From Anadara kagoshimensis (lineage: Eukaryota > Mollusca > Bivalvia > Arcoida > Arcidae): a stretch of 64,000 bases of DNA. The notes beneath the pieces were generated by a model. The model saw only the letters and a list, made by a program, of their open reading frames with translations. It was not told the origin of the DNA and ran no database searches. The stretch lies in the NCBI GenBank assembly GCA_021292105.1, contig CM037874.1, positions 56,646,539 through 56,710,538 of the forward strand. Direction: 5' to 3'. Within the stretch, counting starts at the first letter, position 1. Each line of letters opens with the position of its first letter. This document shows positions 51,260-63,844 of the stretch, piece by piece. The translations under genes and the position numbers were made by a program.

Positions 51260-51865
51260 TATAATACTAGCTGTAATTTTAAAGCACTAGACGACCGTTT
51301 CGGAATTCAATTCCTCATCAATAGTGCTTGGACCAAAATTGTGAAACCAAAATTTTTACCAAGATGTTGAAAAGATATCCAAAAGGACAAAAATACATAT
51401 TAATACTTTGCATGAGGGAGTATACCTTAGTTTTTGAGGAGTTTCAAATTTTAACTAATAGAAAATTTAGACAATAGTATGTTTCTGACAATAGTATATT
51501 TCTGTTCATAATACACAATTATTGCCTACTGAGTTTGTGATATCCTCGGGAAAACGTTCTATCAGAAGAGATACCGGCTCGGTACTTCATATAACATTTT
51601 ATACCAGTTTTAGTTTTACAGCACTAGACAACCGTTTCGGAATAAAATTCCTCATCAGTATTGCATGGGCCAAAAATTGTGAAATTATATTACCAAAAAC
51701 ATCATATATGTTTCTATCACACACTCTATCATTTTGTTGATGGTACCTAAGAATAATTAGCTTCAAGGTATACTCTAATTAGCTAATTAGCACTAATTAA
51801 GCACTACTGATAAACTGTATTTTGAAACGGCCGTCTAGTGTTGTAAAATTAACATTGGTATATTT
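51260..51865. repeat. Direct-repeat-ended element, copy 2, with inverted third module
   Basis: The cactagacgaccgtttcgg module lies at 51288 and 51623, with an inverted copy at 51800-51860 (gaaacggccgtctagtgttg). Middle segment matches 35930-36130 (gagggagtataccttagttt). Confidence 0.75.
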
Positions 51866-52389
51866 ATTTTAAACATTGAAGAATATAATAATAATACGGC
51901 TGATGGGTAGTCTGACATCTACGTCGTCACGGAGGTATGATCCAAGAATTTTGATGAAGTTCTATGTTCAACATCTTCATCTATTCTCGCGTTAATTTTT
52001 TAACTAAATACACGTGTTATCAATCCGGTATGTGATGAGGTGTTAGTTTTAACTTCTTAAAATGTAAGTACTGGCTAATCCATCAAAATAGACGCCGAAC
52101 TTAGCGAACGACAAGCACATAATCCGTTAAAATGGCGTCTAATTTCTTAGAACTCAGATAGTATACAGAATTAGATTACACGAAAATTGAACTATCTTAC
52201 AACATTTAGTGACTAACTTTGTGTTTTATAAGTGATTCAGAGCGTGCAGCTTAACCACTTTCTTTATACTCTGTAAATTGGAGCTATGTACGTTCTAAAA
52301 TATTTTTATAATAATAATGATAATAATAATAATAATTCATTAAGAATTTATATTATATATTTCACTAAAAATAATTATCAAAATATTTT

Positions 52390-52615
52390 GCTATATCAAA
52401 AACAAACACATAAATCCTGTCCAAATCACAATTCCTTGAACAAAGTAAACTGGCAAATTAAGTAACTTCAACCGGGGAAGTGAGGCCGGATGCTCCGGAA
52501 GGGTAAGCTAGGTACACCCGCCACGTGTAAAATCGAAACGGAGAAGGAAAGAAACATTGAAGCATTGGACGCCAAATATATCGACGGTGCTTTATCAAAA
52601 TTAACATTAGAGAAA
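52390..52615. repeat. Tail module of the 'aacaaacatac' family, copy 2
   Basis: Contains tatcaaaaacaaacacata, gggaagtgaggccggatgct, acacccgccacgtgta and gacgccaaatatatcgacgg in the same order as 12620-12885. Confidence 0.7.
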
Positions 52616-52619
52616 TAGA

Positions 52620-54535
52620 CTTAAGGACGATGACGAAGGTTGTGAAAGATATGTCTTTTCCAAATAGTTCTATATATGATGTACTTTGTTCTGACAAAAT
52701 GTTTCTAACATATTTTTTATATTTGAAAAACATCCATCATCATAATTTTGACAAAAGTCAAATATTAAATATACCTAAATATGCCATCTCGTTTCATTTG
52801 TCACGTTTGCATGACGCTTGCAATTAGTGGCATCAACTACGAGCACCCGGTCTCACTATCCTGGTTGAAGTTCACGTGTTTAAAGTTTTGGCTTTGCTTT
52901 GGGATTGTGATGTATGTTTATTTTCAATTATATATTTTCTTGCGTACGGAATTCGTCAGTATTTCATTTACAAAACGCCAATATGTTGATTGATTATTTG
53001 TTTTAATTTTTTTTTTTTAATTTTAATTGCATGACTCTTGCAATGGGCGGTGTTAATTAAAAGTTTATTTCCATGTTGAATTCCCCATTTCCGTCAACAC
53101 GTTAATTAATTATCAAATTTAAATAATTCTAATCTAAAAAAGTTTGTTACATAAAATGATTAATATCTAGAGAAATTGAAGAAAATAAAATAAGAAGAAA
53201 ATTAATTCTCAAATTTATTAATTTCGATAATATATAAATTCAAACAAATAAATTGAATTAATCTGATGTATTTTATATAATGAAAGAAAAAATAATAATT
53301 TTTAAATAATAATAAACAAATTTAAAAATCGATGATAAGAAATTAAATGCGTAAATGATATTGCCTTTCGGATGAATTTAAATCACTAACGAGCATAATA
53401 GTTTACGTCTAGTAACGAGCTAAAGGGAGAAAAACTGTTAAATATAGTGAGTAAAGTAAATACGGATGTATTGATAACTTGATAATAATGTGAAAAATTT
53501 CTTAAAAGAAAAATTGATAATTGTGATATCATAGCTGATAAAAACGGTCCGTCTCACAGCTTAGCCAAAACATCGGCACACGCTGGATGACAGTTGGCAC
53601 GCTTCGATCACACGGCTTTGGGACACGCCCACACGACTTAGTATCATGTTATACATGTAAATTATAAAGTGTTTCCATATCAAAATGCTGAGATTTATTA
53701 TTTTAAGCCCGATATTTTAACGGTATAAGATTAAATTAATGGTAGTTTAATAGACATCAATTCTGTAAATAGTCAATTTACTGTGACAGGGCAATCATAG
53801 ACGTTGACAGTGAAAATCATCAATCCGGTCTTTATTCCCACCGATCACTTTTCTTGTTTCTTTTCTTTGAAGAAATTAATTATTATTCAGCAGAATATCG
53901 TAATCATTTATTTTCATTTAGTAAAAGATTAAGAATTTCATTAAAAAATTTTGATAGATGAGAAAATGCGGCTGACTTTCTATTGCGCCTAGAACAAATG
54001 AAGCCAATGTCTGATTTAAGATTCTCTCCGGGAAACCCGCTAACCGGGTACCATAACTAATACGCTTTCTGTACAGTGACATATACATTATATGATGTGG
54101 CACCCGTATACAGATTTTGTTTCATTTTTAAAAAAGAAAATACCATAAATAACTGTCTCTTTTTATGTTTATGGGTACATTTGGGATAACCCGGTTTCAC
54201 CTGACCCTGCAAATACTAGTTTATATTATTCCTGTCTCGGTTCCATCTGATATTACTAATGTTTTAATGTCCCTGTAGACTGGCCTCGGTTTCACAACCA
54301 TTTCTTAACTCAGATTTTCCTTAACTTAAATTAAGCAAATGTTGGTTGGCTTTTTATACCTCTTATAAATATATTTGACAAAACTGAATACAAATGTTTT
54401 AGGCTAAAAGTGATCTTCACGGCGACACCTTAAATTCCTGAATGGGGCCTGGAGAAATAAGACACATCCGTGCGTTTTTTAAGTCACCTTAAAGGCACAG
54501 GCATTCTATTCTTGTAATAAAACACAAACACATCG
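52620..54535. other. Intergenic, no gene seen
   Basis: Very AT-rich, with a strand-symmetric run of a/t at 53100-53560. No recognisable gene. Confidence 0.5.
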
Positions 54536-54539
54536 GTCA

Positions 54540-55385
54540 ATCTACAAATGACAACCCCAAACGTCAAACACAAACATACTGTCATTTGCTACTTTTGCCA
54601 TGATGATGAATGTATTGTTTCATAAAAATTCACAAGTAGCACATGACAATACAGGTCTATGTCGAAATCACAATCCAAAAGTCAAAACAAAAAATACCAA
54701 TCCATGTCCAAATCACAGAGTCAAAAGTCAAACACCAACATACCAGTCTATGTTCAAATCTCAACCCCAAAAGTCAAACACAAATATATTGGTCAATGTT
54801 CGAATCACAATCCCAAAAGTGAAACACAAACATGTCCGTCCTTGTCCAAACCACAATCCCAAAAGTAAAAACAAACATGCTGGTCCATTACAACCCTAAA
54901 AGCTAAGTAAAAACAAACATACCGGTCCATGTCCAGATCACAATCACAAAAGCTATGTAAAAACAAACATACCGGTCCATGTCCCAATCACAATCACAAA
55001 AGCTATGTAAAAACAAACATACCGGTCCATGTCCCAATCACAATCACAAAAGCTATGTAAAAACAAACATACCGGTCCATGTCCCAATCACAATCACAAA
55101 AGCTATGTAAAAACAACCATACCAGTCCATGTCCCAATCACAATCACAAAAGACAACCACAATCATACCGTTCCATGTCCAAATCACAATCCATAAAGTC
55201 AAACACAAACACACAGGTCAATGTCAAAATCGCAATCCCAATAGTGAAACACAACGGTAAGGTCCAAATCACAATCACAAAAGGAAACCAAGAAAAAACT
55301 TTGAAAACTGGCAATGAAATTAAACAAGGGAAGTAATGCCAGGTGCTCACCTCCCGTCTAGCTCGCTACGCCTGTCACTTTTATC
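54540..55385. repeat. 50-bp tandem array with family tail module
   Basis: Degenerate units up to 54900, then four near-perfect 50-bp units (accggtccat at 54921, 54971, 55021, 55071), more degenerate units to about 55285, then the tail (aagtaatgccaggtgctcac, ctacgcctgtcactttt). The same core text (aaacaaacatac, tccatgtcc, aatcacaatc) occurs once at 12640 and 52400, so the array expanded inside this copy. A small inverted repeat (gtcatttgctacttttg) is at its left edge. Confidence 0.8.
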
Positions 55386-55489
55386 AAGAGTCAATACCAT
55401 CAGTTTTTTGACGGGGGAGTGCTGAAATACATGGCGTTATACGCTCCAAACAAGAATGGTTCCATTATATTAAAACAGTCAGTTCTTGG

Positions 55490-55720
55490 ACGAAAGAGTT
55501 TATCCTCAAAACAAGACTGTGTGTTCTTGGACAGTCGAGTGGAGTAATGGTGAAGGTAACGATTCTGAAATGATGGAAGAACCCGCAGAAAAAATCGACT
55601 TTTCGGAAGGTAATCTGACAAAGTTCCGCACACTAGGATTGGTCTGAGTGGGATTTGAACATAGGCGTTGAGAAATGGTGTGATCTATAGCCCAGTTTCA
55701 CTTAGACCAAGTGACCGAGA
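55490..55720 (-). mobile_element. SINE family 2, fragment
   Basis: 'cgagtggagtaatggtgaag', 'aagttccgcacactaggatt' and 'gagtgggatttgaacatagg' mark body and diverged B box. Confidence 0.6.
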
Positions 55721-56230
55721 CCCTGAATACGAAACAAACGCTTAACAACACAAACTTGACATTGTAAGATCAACTCACTTGATCATTTGTAACCGACACA
55801 ATTTTATAAACATTGATGACATAATTTGCACGTGTCTTGATACTGGAGTATATTACAATGCCGTTTGGCTTGACAAATAACCCGTTCACTATCATTTTGT
55901 TCGACATGTCACCAAGTACTTGCAACATTATGCCTCACATACTAGTAATCAGAAGTATGGATACAATCACAACAACATGTTGTGGCACGTGCGCTGTCGT
56001 AATTACCCAACTGTAAATGTTATGCGCACGTGCATCTTGATATGTTTACACTATCGTTAAGAGGATATAGGGAAATTAATTTATATTTGTGGTAATTTAT
56101 GGATAAAATACGCCATATTTAGAATTAGACGGCTAAAATAAAATCAATAAATTAAAAAAATCAATGGTTCACTATATGTATCTATTTTGTTCAAATCAAT
56201 TGATTTATGTAATCTATAATATAGTGTGTA

Positions 56231-56567
56231 CAGTCCTGTCAAAAGTTTAACATATTAAGTCAACCAATATTAGTACCTAACCGACATCTCGGCTCCTCGT
56301 TTGCTATACAGTACAGACCTGTCGAATGTTAACACTAAGCTAACCAAATAAGTCGAACATCGGCTATCAAGTGACTGAGATATCGATGTTCTGTGGCCAA
56401 AAAGCTGCCGAATGGTATACCGAGATGAAGCTAACGGGGGCCGAGATGTACAGCTGACATCTATCTTCCAGCAGGTTTCTCGGCCACTAGCTATCTATAT
56501 CTCGGCCAGCCGGAAGCTCGGATCTTCGACTCCTTTCCTATGTAACACTTTCGACAGGTCTGCACTG
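56231..56567. mobile_element. CAGTACAG element, nested copies
   Basis: Left end TA-CAGTCCTGTCAAAAGTTT at 56231 is interrupted by a second left end TA-CAGTACAGACCTG at 56309. Interior ctatctatatctcggccagc; right end cgacaggtctgcactg at 56567. Confidence 0.75.
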
Positions 56568-56639
56568 TTCGATCGACTAGCACAATACGGTCTTAAACAT
56601 CACATTTTTTCCTCTTATTTTTCGGCTTTTCCTTAAAGC

Positions 56640-58170
56640 GTTGCTGAGTTAGAGCTTAATTCAGGTATAAAAGTGCAGCCAAATCGTATTTATTGTCACA
56701 CAATGTCTACTACGACAATTATAAATGTAATCTTTTGTTTTTGTCTGTCAAATCAGTCTAAAAAGGCCAAGGTGGAAGTTTTTAATTTTAAAAAATATAC
56801 ACATTCAACACGGCCTTAACATTTTTGTTTAGAAGAAATTTGTCGCTCTATTTTCAGATTTCGTTAATTCGCGAAAAAATTAGGCAAAGATCAACTTTCT
56901 CATATAGCAGGCTAATGGAAGAATTTGAAAGAGAGGGATGAAATATCCAAAACAAGCACCTGTTTTAATTTCTTAATTAAATTTAATTACAATTTAATTT
57001 ACTAATTGTAATGATGTATATTTTAATTAAGTACAAATCAGACCTTTTGGTTTTGAAATTTGATGCAATTAAAAGTGCCACACGTCACTTAAAACTGATA
57101 ATGATCAAGTTCCCGTATACCCTTAATACGATTAAAAATAAATTCACAGATCATTTCCATACCTGGTGTCAGTTTTTTCTTGTATCCTTACCATTTCATC
57201 ACCTGAGTAACACACCTGATGGCAATTGGTTACAAAGCTCCAAAATTTCGCACCTCAACTGATGTGACTGGAAAAATTTGAAACGCCTCCAACACTTACT
57301 ATTATAAAACACAATCACAGTGTAATTATACATGTTGAAGAGGATGAAGTAAATGAAAGATGGATTTTCCACACAATCTACCATTGTTTTCAAGGGTGAG
57401 TAGGTTTTGGTTAATATGTTAATATTATACATGTACTTTTGTCATATTATATATATACATGTATTTTTAATTTTCTGAATGAAATTTAAAAAATTATAAT
57501 ATGACAGTTTTCTCTGTGTATAGAAACCATTAATGGTTGAAATGATTCCGAGGGTATCTTACCGCGAAAATGGAATACACGAATGTTAAATACAAATTAT
57601 TACTCGAACTTATTTCACTCTGCAAGGATGGATAATTACTAATGGTTCTGTTACTTTCCTATGTTTATCTATGTTGCTATTTGGGTGTTGTATATTTTGG
57701 TTTTTAGTTGTTCATTTCAAAACCGTGAAAAATAAAATAACTGTACAAACATTGCATATCAATTTTTTATTTTTTATTCGAAAGTATTTCAGTCTGCATT
57801 CTATTATAAATGATGTCATGTGCTAATTTTTGAATATTTCATTTTATAAATAAAATGCAAAATTGTAGCAAATGGCCATGTTTCACGGTGTCACAGAAGT
57901 GGCATTATCATTACTTGCACGTACGTACACACATAATGTATAAAAAATATATATCTGTGTCACCGTATATATTGTTTCTGACGTCATGTTAAATAAAACA
58001 AAATTGGTTTAGCATGACATAAGTAATTCTTTTAAATGGTTGTTTACGAAAACAATATAAAACGCGAATTTCATAAAATAATATTTTGGCCGGGTTAACT
58101 CCAGTTTGCAGTAGCGTTACCAGATACAATTGTTTTGCTGTAGCACCTGTGGGCCGATTATATTATCCTC
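56640..58170. other. Intergenic, no gene seen
   Basis: Only a foldback fragment at 57815-57885 (tgtcatgtgctaatttttga) was noticed; otherwise unique AT-rich sequence. Confidence 0.5.
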
Positions 58171-58174
58171 AAAG

Positions 58175-58495
58175 ACTAGCCACTATAGTAGCTTAGCTAG
58201 TAGAGTGCTCGCTTGAATGTGGGGGGGGGGGAGGGGACATGTGTTCTAACCCTAGTCCGTTCTGACCAAGATTGAAAATAGGTAGTGACTGTACTTTCGC
58301 AATACACTCGGATTTTAGAAATGAAAGTCACAGGGTCTTTCGGGAGAGACCTTAACAACCGATGCTCCAAACCACGGCAAGCATGACACTTTAAAGATCC
58401 TTCCCTGCACATTGCCCTGAACACACTAGGAAAAAACCTTCCATTTCATCTATACGGCTGGTAACGTCGAAATATAAGTAAAAAAAATTCATTCA
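58175..58495 (+). mobile_element. SINE family 1, plus copy
   Basis: Head gtagcttagctagtagagtg with a G-run in the anticodon region, then tagtgactgtactttcgcaa, agtcacagggtctttcggga, attgccctgaacacacta and a tail gaaatataagtaaaaaa followed by an aatc microsatellite. Confidence 0.75.
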
Positions 58496-58954
58496 ATCAA
58501 TCAATTAATCAATGTCGGTTGATGTTTTTCTCAAGGAATGTTTCTATGTTGATATTCATCATATAAATTTATAGATGCAATGAGTTTCTCTCTACAGTGG
58601 AATTAATACATGTATTGACAGGTGATGTTTACTTCCGCGTGTCGCGATTACACTCAGCATCCACTTGAACTTGGTTAACTAGCTATACTACAAGAACAGA
58701 TGAAACCTACGGGAAATTTGATTCCGTTGCGTATTGAATGTGCGAGTGTTTAAGGTTTGCAGAGTTCGATGAAAGACACAACCACCGACCACAAGACTTC
58801 ATATCTTGATATGCTAAAAGATACAACAATAGTAATGTTGGGAGCGCTAACTCACTACATCTATTTTATATAGAATCGTGTCATGTCGTTTTTAAATCTA
58901 TTTCTTTCAGAAATCGGCTTTAAACATAACACTAAAGAAGCGTAATGGGGACAA

Positions 58955-59135
58955 GTCAAATTTCGAATTTAAAACGGATTAAAAGTAAAAATTTCGAGAT
59001 TAAAAATACAATTTCGAGAAAAATTCAAAGTTTCGAGATTTAAAGTCAAAATTTGGAGAAAGGGTCAAAGTTTCGAGATAGCAAGTAACAATTTCGAGAG
59101 AAAAAAAAATAAAATTTCGAGTTTAAGAAGTTGAG
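58955..59135. repeat. 'aatttcgag' short-period repeat
   Basis: About nine copies of aatttcgag/agtttcgag spaced about 15-25 bp with a-rich filler. Confidence 0.75.
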
Positions 59136-59657
59136 ATATATATCGTCTCCTCAGTACGCTTCCGTATAACACAAGCGACACCAGTTTCGATATTGATAAA
59201 AGCTTAAATATACGTGTCATATACCATTTCTTTTTTAATTTTATCACTCTATACATTATAAATTTTAAAATTTTATATAACGTAAGCACTACAATGCAGA
59301 CAAAGGACATTACGGAAGTAAGTTGTGTATAAATAGGCTAGGCATGTGCAGTATACTAGTAATACAAAAATGTCCTATGAGTTTGTCGCTTAAACTACGG
59401 AAGCTGTCACATTTGTAAAAGGTAAAAAAAACTAGATAAGTAAATACACGTGCATAATTGTACTCAATGCTTCTTAGAATAGAGTAGAGTATTATTTGAT
59501 GTGTGACCAAGTCAAGAGTTATTTCCCTTTAAATCGAGGTGGCCCAAGTTCCGGGTGGTGTAGAAAAACAGGAATACCCGTAAGAAACCACCGACTTTCA
59601 ATAATCAAATGATATACTTTCTCACATCGGGATCTGTAAGAATAGCGTTCTTGTCTA

Positions 59658-61215
59658 CAGTACAGACCTGTCGAAAGTTTGACGATGAGCAAACGCGTTA
59701 GTGCAGCACATCTCGACCCCTCGTCTTGTCTACAGTACAGACCTGTCGAAAGTTTAACGCTGAGCAAACGCGTTAGTGCAGCACATCTCGACCCCTCGTC
59801 TTGTCTACAGTACAGACCTGTCGAAAGTTTAACGCTGAGCAAACGCGTTAGTGCAGCACATCTCGACCCCTCGTCTTGTCTATAGTACAGACCTGTTGAA
59901 AGTTTAACGCTGAGCAAACGCGTTAGTGCAGCACATCTCGACCCCTCGTCTTGTCTACAGTACAGACCTGTCGAAAGTTTAACGCTGAGCAAACGCGTTA
60001 GTGCAGCACATCTCGACCCCTCGTCTTGTCTACAGTACAGACCTGTCGAAAGTTTAACGCTGAGCAAACGCGTTAGTGCAGCACATCTCGACCCCTCGTC
60101 TTGTCTATAGTACAGACCTGTTGAAAGTTTAACGCTGAGCAAACGCGTTAGTGCAGCACATCTCGACCCCTCGTCTTGTCTATAGTACAGACCTGTCGAA
60201 AGTTTAACGCTGAGCAAACGCGTTAGTGCAGCACATCTCGACCCCTCGTCTTGTCTACAGTACAGACCTGTCGAAAGTTTATCGCTGAGCAAACGCGTTA
60301 GTGTAGCACATCTCGACCCCTCGTCTTGTCTACAGTACAGACCTGTTGAAAGTTTAACGCTGAGCAAACGCGTTAGTGCAGCACATCTCGACCCCTCGTC
60401 TTGTCTATAGTACAGACCTGTCGAAAGTTTAACGCTGAGCAAACGCGTTAGTGCAGCACATCTCGACCCCTCGTCTTGTCTACAGTACAGACCTGTCGAA
60501 AGTTTATCGCTGAGCAAACGCGTTAGTGCAGCACATCTCGACCCCTCGTATTGTCTACAGTACAGACCTGTCGAAAGTTTAACGCTGAGCAAACGCGTTA
60601 GTGCAGCAAATCTCGACCCCTCGTATTGTCTACAGTACAGACCTGTCGAAAGTTTAACGCTGAGCAAACGCGTTAGTGCAGCACATCTCGACCCCTCGTA
60701 TTGTCTACAGTACAGACCTGTCGAAAGTTTAACGATGAGCAAACGCGTTAGTGCAGCACATCTCGACCCCTCGTCTTGTCTACAGTACAGACCTGTCGAA
60801 AGTTTAACGATGAGCAAACGCGTTAGTGCAGCACATCTCGACCCCTCGTCTTGTCTACAGTACAGACCTGTCGAAAGTTTATCGCTGAGCAAACGCGTTA
60901 GTGTAGCACATCTCGACCCCTCGTCTTGTCTACAGTACAGACCTGTCGAAAGTTTAACACTGAGCAAACGCGTTAGTGTAGCACATCTCGACCCCTCGTC
61001 TTGTCTACAGTACAGACCTGTCGAAAGTTTAACACTGAGCAAACGCGTTAGTGTAGCACATCTCGACCCCTCGTCTTGTCTACAGTACAGACCTGTCGAA
61101 AGTTTAACACTGAGCAAACGCGTTAGTGTAGCACATCTCGACCCCTCGTCTTGTCTACAGTACAGACCTGTCGAAAGTTTAACACTGAGCAAACGCGTTA
61201 GTGCAGCACATCTCG
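59658..61215. repeat. 75-bp satellite, about 21 copies, open on both strands
   Basis: Unit joins tacagtacagacctgtcgaa, gtttaacgctgagcaaacgc and gttagtgcagcacatctcga plus cccctcgtcttgtc, 75 bp. Variants: atcgctgagc, aacactgagc, gtgtagcac, ctatagtac. Because 75 is a multiple of three, a stop-free unit gives a 557-codon frame on the minus strand and shorter frames on the plus strand; these are artefacts. Confidence 0.95.
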
Positions 61216-61381
61216 ACCCCTCGTTTGCTATATCTCGGCAGCTTTTTCGACAGATAGTATCTATTTCAGGGGAGCCTCCCAGCCACTTGCTACACTAGCA
61301 AGGCATATCTTGACCACTGGACAGCCAAGCTTCGACTCCGATTCGTTAAACGAGTGTTTAACTCTCTACAGGCCTGTACTG
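59658..61381. mobile_element. CAGTACAG element with amplified left end (75-bp array)
   Basis: Left border TA-CAGTACAG at 59658 and right border CTGTACTG-TA at 61381 are intact with TA on both sides. The first 75 bp is repeated about 21 times, then the element continues once (tatctcggcagctttttcga ... gtgtttaactctctacaggc). So the whole 1.72 kb is one element with an internal expansion. Confidence 0.85.
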
Positions 61382-61479
61382 TATAGCCTAACACTGTGTT
61401 TGTACTTTAGACCATTCAGTCAGCAAGTTCCCTTTATTTTCAAGTGCATTGGATGCGAAGTTTCGTCATCATTATTCGA

Positions 61480-61700
61480 GTTTACTGGGGTAATGTTGTT
61501 TAACGTCCCATTCAAGAATATTTCACTTATATCGAGACTTCGCCAGCTATATGCGAAGGCAGAAATTTTGCCTGTGCGTTGCCCTTATGGCATTATACAG
61601 CAGGTCTCTTTGTCGTGCCAAGTCTACCAAAACACGGTACCTCGTTTATTTTAAGTTCCCATCCGAAAGAACCGTGACTTTTATTTGGTAATGCCGATTG
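61480..61700 (-). mobile_element. SINE family 1, 3' body
   Basis: gttgtttaacgtcccattca, cagctatatgcgaaggcaga and cattatacagcaggtctctt. The head is lost. Confidence 0.65.
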
Positions 61701-61889
61701 CTTATTCGAACTTTTCTCACCGCACTTGTATGTGTTTGTATTTTATTATACAGCCGTTTCCACGAAAAATGTAACAGGGATATAATGACGTTGTTTAATT
61801 AATTAAAATAACCCCCCATACACTGACGACATAGGTGTTATTTTGTCGCAAATTTGTGTTTAATGTAAACTAAAATTTGGAGTATTGTT

Positions 61890-63370
61890 ACAACTTGGAA
61901 TTTTCATTAAGCGTTTTAATTAGTGACAACGCTAAAATTGTCATGATTGGGACCTGTGTGATGTGAGTTGTACTTTAGGATTTGCAAATATTGACGGGTA
62001 TATGCTTAAAAGTACATTCAAATTTACATTATTTTAAAATTGCTGGGTTTGTCTTTGAATATTTGAATAAGCACAGTACAGACATGTCGAAAGTCAGACA
62101 CTAAGCTTACAAATTAGTGCCAATCGGTAGCTCACCGTGGGCCTTCGATAGCCTCAAGACAACAGCTTTTCGACCACTTGCTATCCACATCTCGGTCACC
62201 CGAAAGTCGAGCTTTTGTCCATTTTTGGCTAACTTACTGTTCAGTTTTCGACAGGCCTGTACTGTACATGGTTATGACGTCGTTAAAATTTTAAATTAAT
62301 GATTACACGAAAATTGCAGTGATTGGGACAGGTGTGAGTTAGCCACTATATGTTCAAAAGTACATTTGAAAATTGCTTGGTTTGCCGTTGAATATTTGAA
62401 TATTTATAACGTCATTGAGATTTTTAATTAGTTATCACACAAAAATTGTGATGATTGGGACCCTGAGCAATTTGAGTTGTACTTTAGGATGTACAAATAC
62501 TAGTACTGACGGATGTACATTCGAATTTACGTTATTTGAAAATTGCACTGTTTGCCGTTGAAAATTTGAATAAGTACATGGTTACAACGTCATTAAGATT
62601 TTTTATTAGTGCTCACACGAAAATTGCGGTGATTGGAACAGATGTCAGTTGTAGAAATATAAACCAGTATATATGTTCAAAAGTACATTTGAAAATTGCG
62701 TCGTTTGCCGTTAAATATTTTAATATTAATAACGAATTTTTAATTAGAGTACGCACGAAAATTGTGATGATTGGGACCTGAGTAATGTGAGTTGTACTTT
62801 AGGATTTGCAAATACTAATATTGACGGATCTATGCTTAAAAGTACATTCGAATTTACATTATTTGAAAATTGCGTGGTTTGCCGTTGAATATTTGAATAT
62901 TAATTAATAACGTCATTAAGATTTTTAATTAGTGATCACACGAAAATTGTGACGATTTTGACAGATGTGAGTTGTAAAAAAATAAACCAGTATACTAGTA
63001 TATGTTCAAAAGTACATTTAAAAATTGCAAATTGTGTAGTTTTCCATTGAAAATTTAAATAAGTACATGGTTATGACGTCATTAAGATTTTTGATTAGTG
63101 ATCACACGAAAATGTGATGATTGGGACAGATGTGAAAATATAAACCAGTATGTATGTTCAAAGGTACATTTAAAAATTGCGTGGTTTTCCATTGAATATT
63201 TGAATAAGGACATGGTTATATTAATAACGTCATTAAGATTTTTACTTAGTGATCACACGAAAATGTGATGATTTGGACAGATGTGAGTTGTGGAAAACCA
63301 GTACATGTATATGACCGAAATTACATTTCAAGATTGCATGGTTTCCGTTGAAAAATTAAAAAAGAACATG
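61890..63370. repeat. Degenerate ~140-190-bp satellite
   Basis: Repeating modules acgtcattaagatttttaat, cacacgaaaattgtgatgat, caaaagtacatttgaaaat and gccgttgaatatttgaata, in about eight units. Interrupted by the CAGTACAG element at 62073-62264. Confidence 0.85.
62073..62264. mobile_element. CAGTACAG element inserted in satellite
   Basis: 192 bp, ends CAGTACAGACATGTCGAAAG and CGACAGGCCTGTACTG. Neighbouring satellite units read gaataagtacatggtta without it, so insertion at the TA of agTAca is directly visible; the left TA has become CA. Confidence 0.85.
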
Positions 63371-63611
63371 GTTGTTTTGAAAAAAAAATTGAGATGGAAC
63401 TACACCACCATCATCTCCAACTAACCCAGACTTTATAGGAGATGTTCATTCAATCTGTCACTAAAAATTAAAACATCCTAGAATAAATAGAGGTGCATAT
63501 AGCTAAATAAAACAAATTACATACATGTATTTCAACTGAAATTTAAAACATTCGTTTTGAAAGAAATCGGACTTGACACATTTGCGAACGTCATTGCTAG
63601 TGGTGTAGAGA

Positions 63612-63790
63612 GAAAAGTAATGGTGTTTCACGTCCGACTCAAAAAACATGTCACTTATATCGACACGTCGCCAGCTATATGCGAAGGTGCAGAAAAATTG
63701 CTTGTGTTGCGCTAATGACATTATACAGCAGGGTTCCTTATCGTGCCACGCCTACAGTGACACGGGACCTTTCCCATCTAAAAAAGCAGA
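63612..63790 (-). mobile_element. SINE family 1, 3' body
   Basis: gtaatggtgtttcacgtccg, cgccagctatatgcgaaggt and cattatacagcagggttcct. The head is truncated by the following element. Confidence 0.65.
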
Positions 63791-63844
63791 ACATTTCTGT
63801 AACATCAAGAATATTTTAACGATTGACATAATTGCACCAATAGT

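Noticed and set aside
59519-61192. 557-codon minus-strand frame.
   Set aside because: It is the 75-bp satellite read through in a stop-free frame; no intron, start context or homology.
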